Counted from the stretch's first letter, positions 1 to 5,112 are shown. The stretch: DNA of 5,112 nucleotides from Halovenus sp. (GCA_003551945.1 PUNZ01000128.1:1-5112), one strand, 5' to 3'. A program made the numbers and translations. Notes: generated from the sequence alone by a model not told the origin.

Positions 1-221
1 CGACGGACCCGCTTGAACGGGAGACAAACAACCTCCAGCAACTTCGCGGTCGGACCGTCTCCGTCACGGAGGGGAAGCTCCGCCAACTCGTCGATAGTGA
101 TGCGTTAGACTTGGGGGAGTTCCGCACAATCGTCGATATCCAGGTTGTCTGTGAGGACTGCAACACCCAGTACGACGTTGTTGCTCTGCTTGAACGCGGT
201 GGTTGTGACTGTACCGCCTGA
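1..221 (+). CDS. rdfA: RdfA-like rod-determining factor, C-terminal part (5' truncated)
   Basis: Only the last 72 codons are in the window; the frame begins at position 3, ends with TGA at 219-221, and has no internal stop. The visible part starts with a charged helix-like stretch. It ends in a cysteine cluster: CEDC (visible residues 50-53), then CDC (68-70), two residues before the stop. Four cysteines in about 20 residues suggest a small zinc-binding knuckle. The identification rests on this cysteine-rich acidic C-terminus together with the ASRP gene directly downstream on the same strand. As I recall, RdfA (HVO_2174) and the Smc-like Sph3 (HVO_2175) are adjacent in Haloferax volcanii, where RdfA is needed for the rod form. 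The fine role (regulator or structural) is not clear from sequence. The alternative is an unrelated small zinc-finger protein; the missing N-terminus would decide. Confidence 0.6.
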   Translation, partial: TDPLERETNNLQQLRGRTVSVTEGKLRQLVDSDALDLGEFRTIVDIQVVCEDCNTQYDVVALLERGGCDCTA

Positions 222-253
222 GTGAATCTCTCTCCCTGTTTTGGCTGCTGAGT

Positions 254-300
254 CGTTCATGGACGTTCACGCAGAACATATCATAGCATTCATAGTTCTG
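254..300 (+). promoter_or_regulatory. Short repeats directly upstream of the ASRP gene (possible control region)
   Basis: The gap between the RdfA-like stop and the ASRP start holds three small patterns. CGTTCA is repeated at 254-259 and 264-269, a 10-bp period. TCATAG is repeated at 281-286 and 290-295, a 9-bp period. A perfect 6-bp inverted repeat, CAGAAC (272-277) and GTTCTG (295-300), brackets a 17-bp spacer and ends 17 bp before the ATG. No strong TATA box is visible about 27 bp before the start; CATTCATAG (288-296) is weak. The gene may be read through from the RdfA-like gene, with these repeats modulating it, or have a weak promoter of its own. Confidence 0.3.
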
Positions 301-317
301 TCGCAAAAAGAGATGGT

Positions 318-2255
318 ATGGCTGTTACTGGTGAAGAGCAACTGGCCGAACTCTCGGTCGAGAATATCGGCGGTATTGAGGAAACGACTGTCCAGTTTGA
401 ACCGGGTGTCACTGTGCTTTCGGGACGGAACGCGACGAACCGAACGTCGCTACTCCAGGCGGTGATGGCTGGCGTTGGAAGCACGGACGTTTCTATCAAG
501 GGAGATGCTGACGAAGGGAGCGTTGCGCTCTCCCTTGGCGATGAAACGTATACACGAACACTCACGCGGACAAACGGCAGTGTGAGCGCATCGGGAGAGG
601 CCGTTCTCTCGGATGCAACGGCTGCTGACCTGTTCGCATTTCTGTTGGAGTCGAACGAAGCACGACAGGCCGCGATGTCGGATGAAAACCTTCGGGATGT
701 GATTATGCGGCCAATCGACACCGACGAAATTCAGGCGGAAATCGAGCGGTTGCTCGAACAGCGCCGCGAGGTTACAGACCAGATTGACGGTCTCGAAGAC
801 CTCAAACGTCGCCTTCCAACGCTCGAAACGCAGCGGACTGAACTCCAAGAGGAGATCGAAGAAACAAAAGCTGAGTTGTCGGAGATCGAAGAAGAAATTG
901 AAGCCCGTGACGGCGACATTCAACAGGGCAAAGCAGAAGAGGAAGAACTTGAGGAGAAACTTGACCTTCTTAGCGAGAAGCGCTCCGAGCTGGAGGACGT
1001 TCGCTACGAACTTGAAACGGAACAACAGAGCCTTCAGTCCCTCCGTTCAGAGCAAACCGAAGCGGAAGCCGAGTATGAGGAGTTACCAACAAACGCAACG
1101 GAACACCTCTCCGAACTCGACTCACAGATAGATTCGCTTCGAAACAAAAAGCAACAGTTCGAATCGGAGTTGACGGAAATACAGAATATCATCAGATTTA
1201 ATCAGGAACTGCTTGAGGACACTGGTGAGACGGTCTTTGATGTTTTTACTGAGGATAGCGAGTCAGTCACTGACGAACTCCTTCCTGATGAGAATGTAAC
1301 CTGTTGGACGTGTGGTAGCACCGTTGAAAGCGAGCAGATTGAGACGACCGTAGAAAAGCTTAGAGCCCTTAGTACGGAGACGGTTGCGGACATTAATGAT
1401 ATCGAGCAGGAACTGACTGAACTCACGAGTGAGCGAGAGGACCAGAAAGAAAAACAACGTCGTCGAGAACAGCTTGAACGTCGACAGCGTGAACTGACCA
1501 GCGAAATTGAGCGGACTGAGTCGACACTGGAGGACCTTGCTTCGAAGCGGGATGCTCTTCGTGAGGAGATTGAAGAGATCGAGACAGATGTTCAAGAGCT
1601 CGAAAACGATGCATATGATGAGTTAATGGAGCTCCACCGGTCTGCGAATCAACTCGAATATGACCTTGGCGCGCTGGAGTCAGATCTTGAACGGGTTGAA
1701 GAGAACATTAGTACCATTGAGGAGCAACTGGACGAAGAGCAGTCGCTGAAAAATACTCGCGAAGACCTCAGCGAGGAGATTGCCTCGCTCAGAACGCGGA
1801 TTGAGCGGATTGAACAGGAGGCAACGGAAAAGTTCAACGAGCATATGGATACGGTGTTGCAGTTGCTCGGCTACGATAATATCGCCCGTATCTGGCTTGA
1901 GCGGAAAGAGACGACTGTCAGGGAAGGCCGACAAAAGGTCACAAAAAGTGTTTTCGACCTGCATATCATCCGCCAGACTGACAGCGGCACCACGTACGAA
2001 GACACTATCGACAATCTGAGCCAGAGCGAACGGGAGGTGACAGGGCTTATCTTTGCGCTCTCTGGATATTTCGCACATAACGCCTATGAGAGCGTCCCGT
2101 TTGTCTTACTTGACTCAGTTGAATCAATTGACGCGGAGCGGATTGCTTCGCTGGTGGAGTATCTCTCGGACTTTGCCTCGTACCTTGTGGTTGCACTGCT
2201 TCCGGAGGATGCAGCAGCACTTCCGGAGGAGTACAATCGGATTACGGACATCTAG
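318..2255 (+). CDS. Archaea-specific SMC-related protein (ASRP; Sph-type coiled-coil ATPase)
   Basis: A 645-aa protein with SMC/Rad50 layout. The N-terminal head (about 1-130) carries a P-loop-like segment at residues 36-44, GRNATNRTS. The first coiled coil runs about 137-285, very rich in Glu, Leu, Arg and Gln. A central loop contains CWTC (Cys329, Cys332), placed like the Rad50 zinc hook. The returning coiled coil runs about 340-505. The C-terminal head has an ABC-signature-like LSQSE (567-571), a Walker-B-like run ending in Asp599, and a D-loop-like SVESID with Asp605. Size and order fit the haloarchaeal ASRP family, paired with RdfA. Such proteins probably dimerise through the hook and bind nucleotide between heads; DNA, envelope or division-site partners are not established here. 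Odd points: the P-loop has Arg42 where Lys is usual, and Ser600 follows the Walker B Asp instead of Glu. The end has a tandem LPED-AAA-LPEE encoded by an 11-bp direct repeat (2199-2209, 2220-2230). ATG at 318 puts the first beta strand at the usual distance; another ATG at 313 is out of frame. Similarity to Sph3 is likely, but paralogues exist, so no symbol is given. Confidence 0.88.
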   Translation: MAVTGEEQLAELSVENIGGIEETTVQFEPGVTVLSGRNATNRTSLLQAVMAGVGSTDVSIKGDADEGSVALSLGDETYTRTLTRTNGSVSASGEAVLSDATAADLFAFLLESNEARQAAMSDENLRDVIMRPIDTDEIQAEIERLLEQRREVTDQIDGLEDLKRRLPTLETQRTELQEEIEETKAELSEIEEEIEARDGDIQQGKAEEEELEEKLDLLSEKRSELEDVRYELETEQQSLQSLRSEQTEAEAEYEELPTNATEHLSELDSQIDSLRNKKQQFESELTEIQNIIRFNQELLEDTGETVFDVFTEDSESVTDELLPDENVTCWTCGSTVESEQIETTVEKLRALSTETVADINDIEQELTELTSEREDQKEKQRRREQLERRQRELTSEIERTESTLEDLASKRDALREEIEEIETDVQELENDAYDELMELHRSANQLEYDLGALESDLERVEENISTIEEQLDEEQSLKNTREDLSEEIASLRTRIERIEQEATEKFNEHMDTVLQLLGYDNIARIWLERKETTVREGRQKVTKSVFDLHIIRQTDSGTTYEDTIDNLSQSEREVTGLIFALSGYFAHNAYESVPFVLLDSVESIDAERIASLVEYLSDFASYLVVALLPEDAAALPEEYNRITDI

Positions 2256-2355
2256 CGACAACTGTTATTATTTCCTTCCTAGTCATTGCCTGCTCTGGGT
2301 AGGAAACGCCTGATGCGCGAGGAATACCGTTGATTTCAGTAACAATATTATGCCT

Positions 2356-2377
2356 GTTATGCAATAACGGTATACCG
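2356..2377. repeat. Two overlapping palindromes (candidate operator)
   Basis: GTTAT-GCA-ATAAC at 2356-2368 is a perfect 5-3-5 inverted repeat. It shares its last base with CGGTATACCG at 2368-2377, a perfect 10-bp palindrome. Together they make a 22-bp block of dyad symmetry in A+T-rich DNA, a typical form for binding sites of dimeric winged-helix regulators. It lies about 420 bp before the IclR start and 100 bp after the ASRP stop, so which gene it would control is unclear. Confidence 0.4.
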
Positions 2378-2452
2378 CACAAATCTAAATTGAGTTTGTC
2401 ATAGCTGGGTTTCATTTCCGACTGTACCGAAAAGTGTTGTTCAGAAAAGGGA

Positions 2453-2461
2453 TATTATACA
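2453..2461 (+). promoter_or_regulatory. Possible upstream TATA box
   Basis: TATTATACA at 2453-2461 follows the purine-rich AGAAAAGGGA (2443-2452), resembling an archaeal BRE plus TATA element. The same nine bases recur at 2767-2775, where the spacing to the IclR start fits a promoter. If active, transcription would begin near 2480. That would give either a long IclR leader of about 315 nt or a separate non-coding RNA. This is sequence resemblance only. Confidence 0.25.
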
Positions 2462-2510
2462 TATTTTCTTATATGCCTTTAAGTTCTAATGGTTTGCTTC
2501 ACAGATTGAT

Positions 2511-2523
2511 GGTATTCCATACC
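2511..2523. repeat. Palindrome GGTAT-TCC-ATACC (candidate operator)
   Basis: A perfect 5-3-5 inverted repeat with the same geometry as the one at 2356-2368; both fit GKTAT-N3-ATAMC. It is followed at once by GTTA, so that it overlaps the recurring word ATACCGTT (2519-2526). Two sites of the same design in one intergenic region suggest one dimeric DNA-binding protein. The adjacent IclR regulator is the natural candidate, but binding is inferred only. Confidence 0.4.
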
Positions 2524-2756
2524 GTTAATAGACAGCTCTCTTCTATCTGTGTCACTCCTGGTCCAATTTGGCGCAGATTTTCCGGCATTACCGTATCACT
2601 TTTCCGCTTAACGGAGAATGTCACCGCCTTGTTTGGGCAGTCATACCATACCAAATTATTTAAATTACTTCTGTATTGCGTTCTTTTCGGAGACGCTTTC
2701 GCAACCCCGCGTCGATTTCGATGGACTCCTCCGCATCCCTTTTCCGACACTGCCGG

Positions 2757-2775
2757 AATACTTTTGTATTATACA
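2757..2775 (+). promoter_or_regulatory. IclR gene promoter with overlapping inverted repeat
   Basis: TATTATACA (2767-2775) is centred roughly 26-27 bp before the ATG at 2797, the distance expected for the TATA box of a leaderless or nearly leaderless haloarchaeal transcript. A perfect inverted repeat AATAC-TTTT-GTATT (2757-2770) covers the BRE position and the first part of the TATA box. A protein bound there would block TBP/TFB, which suits autorepression by the IclR product. There is no Shine-Dalgarno sequence before the ATG, which also favours a leaderless start. A second A+T palindrome, CTATATAG (2776-2783), lies too close to the ATG to be the main TATA box. Confidence 0.45.
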
Positions 2776-2796
2776 CTATATAGCTCGTATTAGCTA

Positions 2797-3555
2797 ATGT
2801 CAAACGCAGTCACCCAATCGGTTGAACGGGCCTTTCTCGTGGTCGAGCACCTTGCAGAACACGGTGAAATGGGCGTCTCTGAACTCTCTTCACAGCTTGA
2901 TATGCCTGTCAGCACGGTCTATGATTATCTGCAGTCACTCACTGAAATGGGCTATATTACGAAAACTGACAAGCAGTATAAACCGACTATGAAGTTTCTA
3001 GAGGTTGGCTACCAGCAATTACACCGGTCAAACATCTATCGTGCCGCACGAGCTGAACTTGTCGAGTTGGCGACACAGACGGCTGAACATGTGACGTTGA
3101 TGGTTGAAGAAAATGGCGAAGGCGTCCTGCTCGATGTCCAGGAGGGGGAACAAGCAGTTGATTTTCTTGCCTATCCCGGTGCTAGGATGCCGTTGCACGC
3201 AACTGCTCCGGGGAAGGCTATCCTTGCTCATCTCCCGGAAAGACGCGTCGATGAGATTGTTGAACGGAACGGACTTCCGGCAATCACCAACAATACCGTT
3301 ACCGACCCGGAGCGCCTACACAGCCAACTTCAAGAAATTCGCGACCAGGGATATGCTGTCGATGATGGTGAGCGAATTGCAGGGATGGTTCTTGTCGCTG
3401 CGCCGGTTCTTGACCGCAGCGACAGGCTCCGTGCTGCTGTGTGTGTTGCTGGACCCCGGAACCGATTCCACGCTCAGCGCCGCGAAGAAATCAGCGATTT
3501 GGTGAGAGAAACAGCTAATGTGATCCAGATTCAGATGGATTACCGACCGCGGTAG
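2797..3555 (+). CDS. IclR-family transcriptional regulator
   Basis: A 252-aa protein of normal length for the family. Residues 5-65 form the N-terminal winged helix-turn-helix. The helix-turn-helix lies around 27-48 (VSELSSQLDMPVSTVYDYLQ), followed by the wing near GYITKTDKQYKP. Residues about 80-248 form the IclR effector-binding domain, with LHATAPGKAILAHLP (133-147) and GYAVDDGERIAGM (185-197), both typical of the family. IclR proteins act as dimers or tetramers and sense small organic acids or related metabolites; the ligand here cannot be told. The ATG is leaderless-like, with a TATA element at the right distance. The gene converges on an MBL hydrolase, leaving 3 bp between stops; an acyl-CoA dehydrogenase follows further on. 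A role in controlling carboxylic-acid or acyl-CoA catabolism is plausible but inferred. The palindromes upstream may be its own operators. Confidence 0.93.
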   Translation: MSNAVTQSVERAFLVVEHLAEHGEMGVSELSSQLDMPVSTVYDYLQSLTEMGYITKTDKQYKPTMKFLEVGYQQLHRSNIYRAARAELVELATQTAEHVTLMVEENGEGVLLDVQEGEQAVDFLAYPGARMPLHATAPGKAILAHLPERRVDEIVERNGLPAITNNTVTDPERLHSQLQEIRDQGYAVDDGERIAGMVLVAAPVLDRSDRLRAAVCVAGPRNRFHAQRREEISDLVRETANVIQIQMDYRPR

Positions 3556-3558
3556 CGG

Positions 3559-4467
3559 TTATTTCTCTGATTGTGCATCGAGATACTCCAGTACTCCTTT
3601 GACATTTAGCTGCTCTTCACCGCGTGCATGGCGCTCATCCCAAATACCAACGGTATCCGCCCGTTCGGTAAAGTACTCGATTACTGCTTTGTCGGTCGCT
3701 AACTCCGCCCGCTTTTCTTTCACGTGTTTTACCCACGTTCTCTGTTGGTCGGCATACTCATCCAGTAGCCCGTCCGTTTCTACCGCGCCGAAATGGCCAT
3801 AATACAGTCGCTCCGGGTTGAGTGACCGAAGCAACTCGATATCGTCGAGACACTGCGCTAAGTCGAAATCCGAAGGCGGACTACAGTACCGGACGCCATC
3901 GATTCGTGGCGTATTGATTCCTGCTGCGTCCGCAACAAAAACCCCATCACTTGCTGGATGCTCAAAGACCGCTTGATGGAATGCATGACCGGGCGCGTGA
4001 TGAGTCACGAGGTAGTGGTCGCCGAGGGATATCTTTTCCCCATTTGCCACCGGTCGTAACCGGTCTTCCGGCACTGGCTTTGGCTCTACGTAATGCGGGA
4101 GCCGTGGCCCAATCACTGCTTTTGTTCCCTCCCAGAGTGGTTCGGGGTTGCGTAAAAACCGTGCCCCCGATTCGTAGCAATACACATCGGCATTGGGACA
4201 CTCTTCGACCAGATAGCCAGCCCCACCTGCGTGGTCGAGATGCACGTGTGTAGGGATAATTGCTCGAAGGTCGTCACGGGTGATCCCTACCCGCTCCAGC
4301 GCATCTAGAATTACATCAACGTGCGTCCCGAGGCCGGTGTCGATAACTGCTGGCTTCTCTGCATCGATAATGTAGACTGAACCGTACTCTGGAGAGTCAT
4401 AGAGGCCGATATCGACATAGGAGACTGTTCCGTCGGCTGTCGCTTCATACAGGTCGCCGCGTGCCAT
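3559..4467 (-). CDS. MBL-fold metallo-hydrolase
   Basis: With the ATG at 4467 the protein has 302 residues. It has the full metallo-beta-lactamase-fold ligand set: THVHLDH gives His74, His76, Asp78 and His79; HAPGH gives His161; VADA gives bridging Asp180; YYGHFG gives His225. Two metal ions, probably zinc, are expected, and the fold usually hydrolyses thioesters, lactones or related esters. The C-terminal 70 residues form a helical tail after the core. It is cytoplasmic: no signal peptide or membrane segment is seen. An in-frame TTG at 4494 would add nine residues. I prefer ATG because MARGDLYEAT resembles how I remember haloarchaeal relatives beginning, and there is no ribosome site before the TTG. 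It lies 66 bp downstream of the acyl-CoA dehydrogenase on the same strand, so co-transcription and a role in acyl-CoA or thioester turnover are possible. Exact substrate unknown. Confidence 0.9.
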   Translation of the reverse strand: MARGDLYEATADGTVSYVDIGLYDSPEYGSVYIIDAEKPAVIDTGLGTHVDVILDALERVGITRDDLRAIIPTHVHLDHAGGAGYLVEECPNADVYCYESGARFLRNPEPLWEGTKAVIGPRLPHYVEPKPVPEDRLRPVANGEKISLGDHYLVTHHAPGHAFHQAVFEHPASDGVFVADAAGINTPRIDGVRYCSPPSDFDLAQCLDDIELLRSLNPERLYYGHFGAVETDGLLDEYADQQRTWVKHVKEKRAELATDKAVIEYFTERADTVGIWDERHARGEEQLNVKGVLEYLDAQSEK

Positions 4468-4492
4468 ATGCCCACAAACATCGTACAGTGAC

Positions 4493-4511
4493 AAAAGCGT
4501 TCGCGCCGAAC
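4493..4511 (-). terminator. Weak hairpin plus T-run between acyl-CoA dehydrogenase and hydrolase genes
   Basis: Read on the minus strand, GTTCG-GCG-CGAAC (4511-4499) forms a perfect 5-bp stem with a 3-nt loop, followed by GC and four T residues (4496-4493). This could partly end the dehydrogenase transcript or act as a processing site before the hydrolase. The stem is short, and archaeal termination relies mainly on T-runs, so it is a weak call. If the TTG start of the hydrolase were used, the T-run would touch its first codon. Confidence 0.25.
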
Positions 4512-4533
4512 CGCTAGTTCATTCCGAACGGTC

Positions 4534-5112
4534 TTAATCGAGTAGTTGGTCAGCGATGGTGTTACGGAGGATTTCGGAGGTGCCTTCGTAGATTTCGTTG
4601 ATTTTGGCGTCGCGGAGGAATCGTTCGGCGGGGAAGTCTTTGACGTAGCCGTAGCCGCCGTGGATTTGGATGCCTTCGTTGGCGACTTCGCGTGAGACTT
4701 CGGAGGCATAGAGTTTGGCTTGTGCGGCTTCTTTGATGTAGGATTCGTTGCGCATTTTCAAATCCGCGGCGCGGTGCATGAGCATGCGGGCGGCGTTGGT
4801 TTTGGTATCCATATCCGCAAGTTTGTGTTGGATTGCTTGGAAGTTGGAGATGGGTTGGTCGAATTGTTCGCGGTCCTGGGAGTAGGCAAGGGCTTCATCG
4901 AGGGCGGCTTGAGCGATACCGATAGAGCGTGCGGCGATGGTGATGCGACCGCCATTCAGGGTTTTCAGCGCTTGAACGAGGCCGTCGCCTTCGTCACCGA
5001 GGCGGCGGTCTTCTGGAATGCGCATGGAATCAAAGCGGAGTTCGGCGGTGGGGCAGCCTTTGTCGCCGAGTTTGTCTTCGGTGCCTTCGACGACGAAGCC
5101 ATCATCTTCCTC
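4534..5112 (-). CDS. Acyl-CoA dehydrogenase, C-terminal part (5' end outside window)
   Basis: The last 192 residues of a family member usually about 380 long; the frame stays open to the window edge, so the Met codon at 5025 is internal and not the start. The visible part begins in the middle beta domain (EDKLGDKG, then TAELRFDSMRIPEDRRLG) and continues through the C-terminal helical domain. Family marks: GGRITIAARSIGIAQAALD; DREQFDQPI, whose Arg contacts FAD; QIHGGYGY at the FAD-binding dimer interface; and IYEGTSEI. The Glu of that last motif (codon 4585-4587) is at the place of the catalytic base of medium-chain enzymes (Glu376), so the enzyme should be active. It oxidises an acyl-CoA to the 2-enoyl-CoA with FAD, passing electrons to an electron-transfer flavoprotein. 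Chain-length or branched-chain preference cannot be judged. Its coding strand is rich in A and C and favours GAA for Glu. The MBL hydrolase follows 66 bp downstream. Confidence 0.95.
   Translation of the reverse strand, partial: EEDDGFVVEGTEDKLGDKGCPTAELRFDSMRIPEDRRLGDEGDGLVQALKTLNGGRITIAARSIGIAQAALDEALAYSQDREQFDQPISNFQAIQHKLADMDTKTNAARMLMHRAADLKMRNESYIKEAAQAKLYASEVSREVANEGIQIHGGYGYVKDFPAERFLRDAKINEIYEGTSEILRNTIADQLLD

Larger units (their letters stand above)
2256..2796. other. 541-bp A+T-rich intergenic region without a convincing gene
   Basis: This gap separates the ASRP gene from the IclR gene. Hand counts give about 33% G+C for 2341-2400 and 30% for 2461-2520, against about 60% for 3181-3240 inside the IclR gene. 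Open frames exist (for example 2434-2793 on + and 2499-2750 on -), but their products are basic and rich in Arg, Cys, Trp and Phe, unlike the acidic genes around them, so I call them non-coding. Contents include a T-rich run just after the ASRP stop (2266-2280) that could end transcription, several palindromes listed separately, and a possible hairpin at 2600-2618 (7-bp stem with one G-U pair, 5-nt loop). There are also four copies of TTTCCG (2415, 2579, 2601, 2741). It could be a long regulatory region, an unannotated small RNA locus, or the remnant of an inserted element. I recognise no transposase fragment. Confidence 0.6.

Noticed and set aside
450..1025. 191-codon frame on - inside the ASRP gene
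   Set aside because: Antisense shadow of the Glu-rich coiled coil: GAA and GAG codons read backwards as Phe and Leu codons, giving a false membrane-like protein.
1680..2078. 132-codon frame on - inside the ASRP gene
   Set aside because: Antisense shadow; the sense frame carries clear conserved motifs (LSQSE and nearby) across the same bases.
2199..2230. 11-bp direct repeat CTTCCGGAGGA at the ASRP 3' end as an attachment site
   Set aside because: The copies are in frame, 21 bp apart, and encode the repeated peptide LPE-D/E; a local coding duplication explains them without any mobile element.
2600..2618. Hairpin with T-rich left arm as a terminator
   Set aside because: The T-run precedes the stem rather than following it on +, and it lies about 345 bp past the nearest + stop codon.
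2499..2750. 83-codon open frame on - in the intergenic region
   Set aside because: Basic composition, no family resemblance, no promoter or ribosome site; best read as chance openness in A+T-rich DNA.
2434..2793. 119-codon open frame on + in the intergenic region, ending just before the IclR ATG
   Set aside because: Its product is basic and rich in Phe, Leu, Cys and Arg, with few acidic residues, unlike every real gene here. It has no recognisable domain and lies in 30-33% G+C DNA full of palindromes.
3951..4253. 100-codon frame on + opposite the MBL hydrolase
   Set aside because: Arg/His-rich antisense shadow over the metal-binding motifs of the real gene.
4311..4709. 132-codon frame on - spanning the dehydrogenase and hydrolase ends
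   Set aside because: Lys/Ser/Thr/Pro-rich low-complexity product in a shifted frame of two well-supported genes; a shadow of the A/C-rich coding strand.

Overview
The window looks like a piece of a haloarchaeal genome of fairly low G+C for that group. The proteins are strongly acidic, mainly Glu and Asp, as expected for a salt-in cytoplasm. The gene families point the same way: an RdfA-like C-terminus beside an archaea-specific SMC-related protein (ASRP), an archaeal-type IclR regulator, and a haloarchaeal-style MBL-fold hydrolase. GAA is used freely alongside GAG, and many third positions are A or T, so a high-GC genus is less likely. The species cannot be named from the sequence alone. I see no tRNA, rRNA, CRISPR array or intact insertion sequence.

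Layout, left to right. (1) Positions 1-221 (+) hold the last 72 codons of a gene whose cysteine-rich end and position match the rod-determining factor RdfA family. (2) After a 96-bp gap with small repeats comes a complete 645-aa SMC/Rad50-like ASRP (318-2255, +), with an ATPase head, two long coiled coils, a central CxxC and a C-terminal head half. (3) A 541-bp A+T-rich gap follows (2256-2796), with no convincing gene but several short palindromes and repeated words. (4) An IclR-family regulator lies at 2797-3555 (+). (5) An MBL-fold hydrolase (3559-4467, -) converges on it, with only 3 bp between stop codons. (6) Upstream of the hydrolase on the same strand is the C-terminal 192 residues of an acyl-CoA dehydrogenase (4534 to the window end, -).

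The window divides into two functional blocks. The left block is an RdfA-ASRP pair. As I recall, this pairing is recurrent in haloarchaea and linked to cell-shape control in Haloferax volcanii; its mechanism is poorly understood. The right block is a small metabolic cluster (acyl-CoA dehydrogenase, MBL hydrolase, IclR regulator), consistent with regulated acyl-CoA or carboxylic-acid catabolism, though the substrate cannot be read from the sequence.

The least explained parts are the degenerate ATPase motifs of the ASRP and the palindrome-rich gap ahead of the IclR gene. That gap shares an 8-bp word (ATACCGTT/AACGGTAT) with the two genes to its right, five copies in all.
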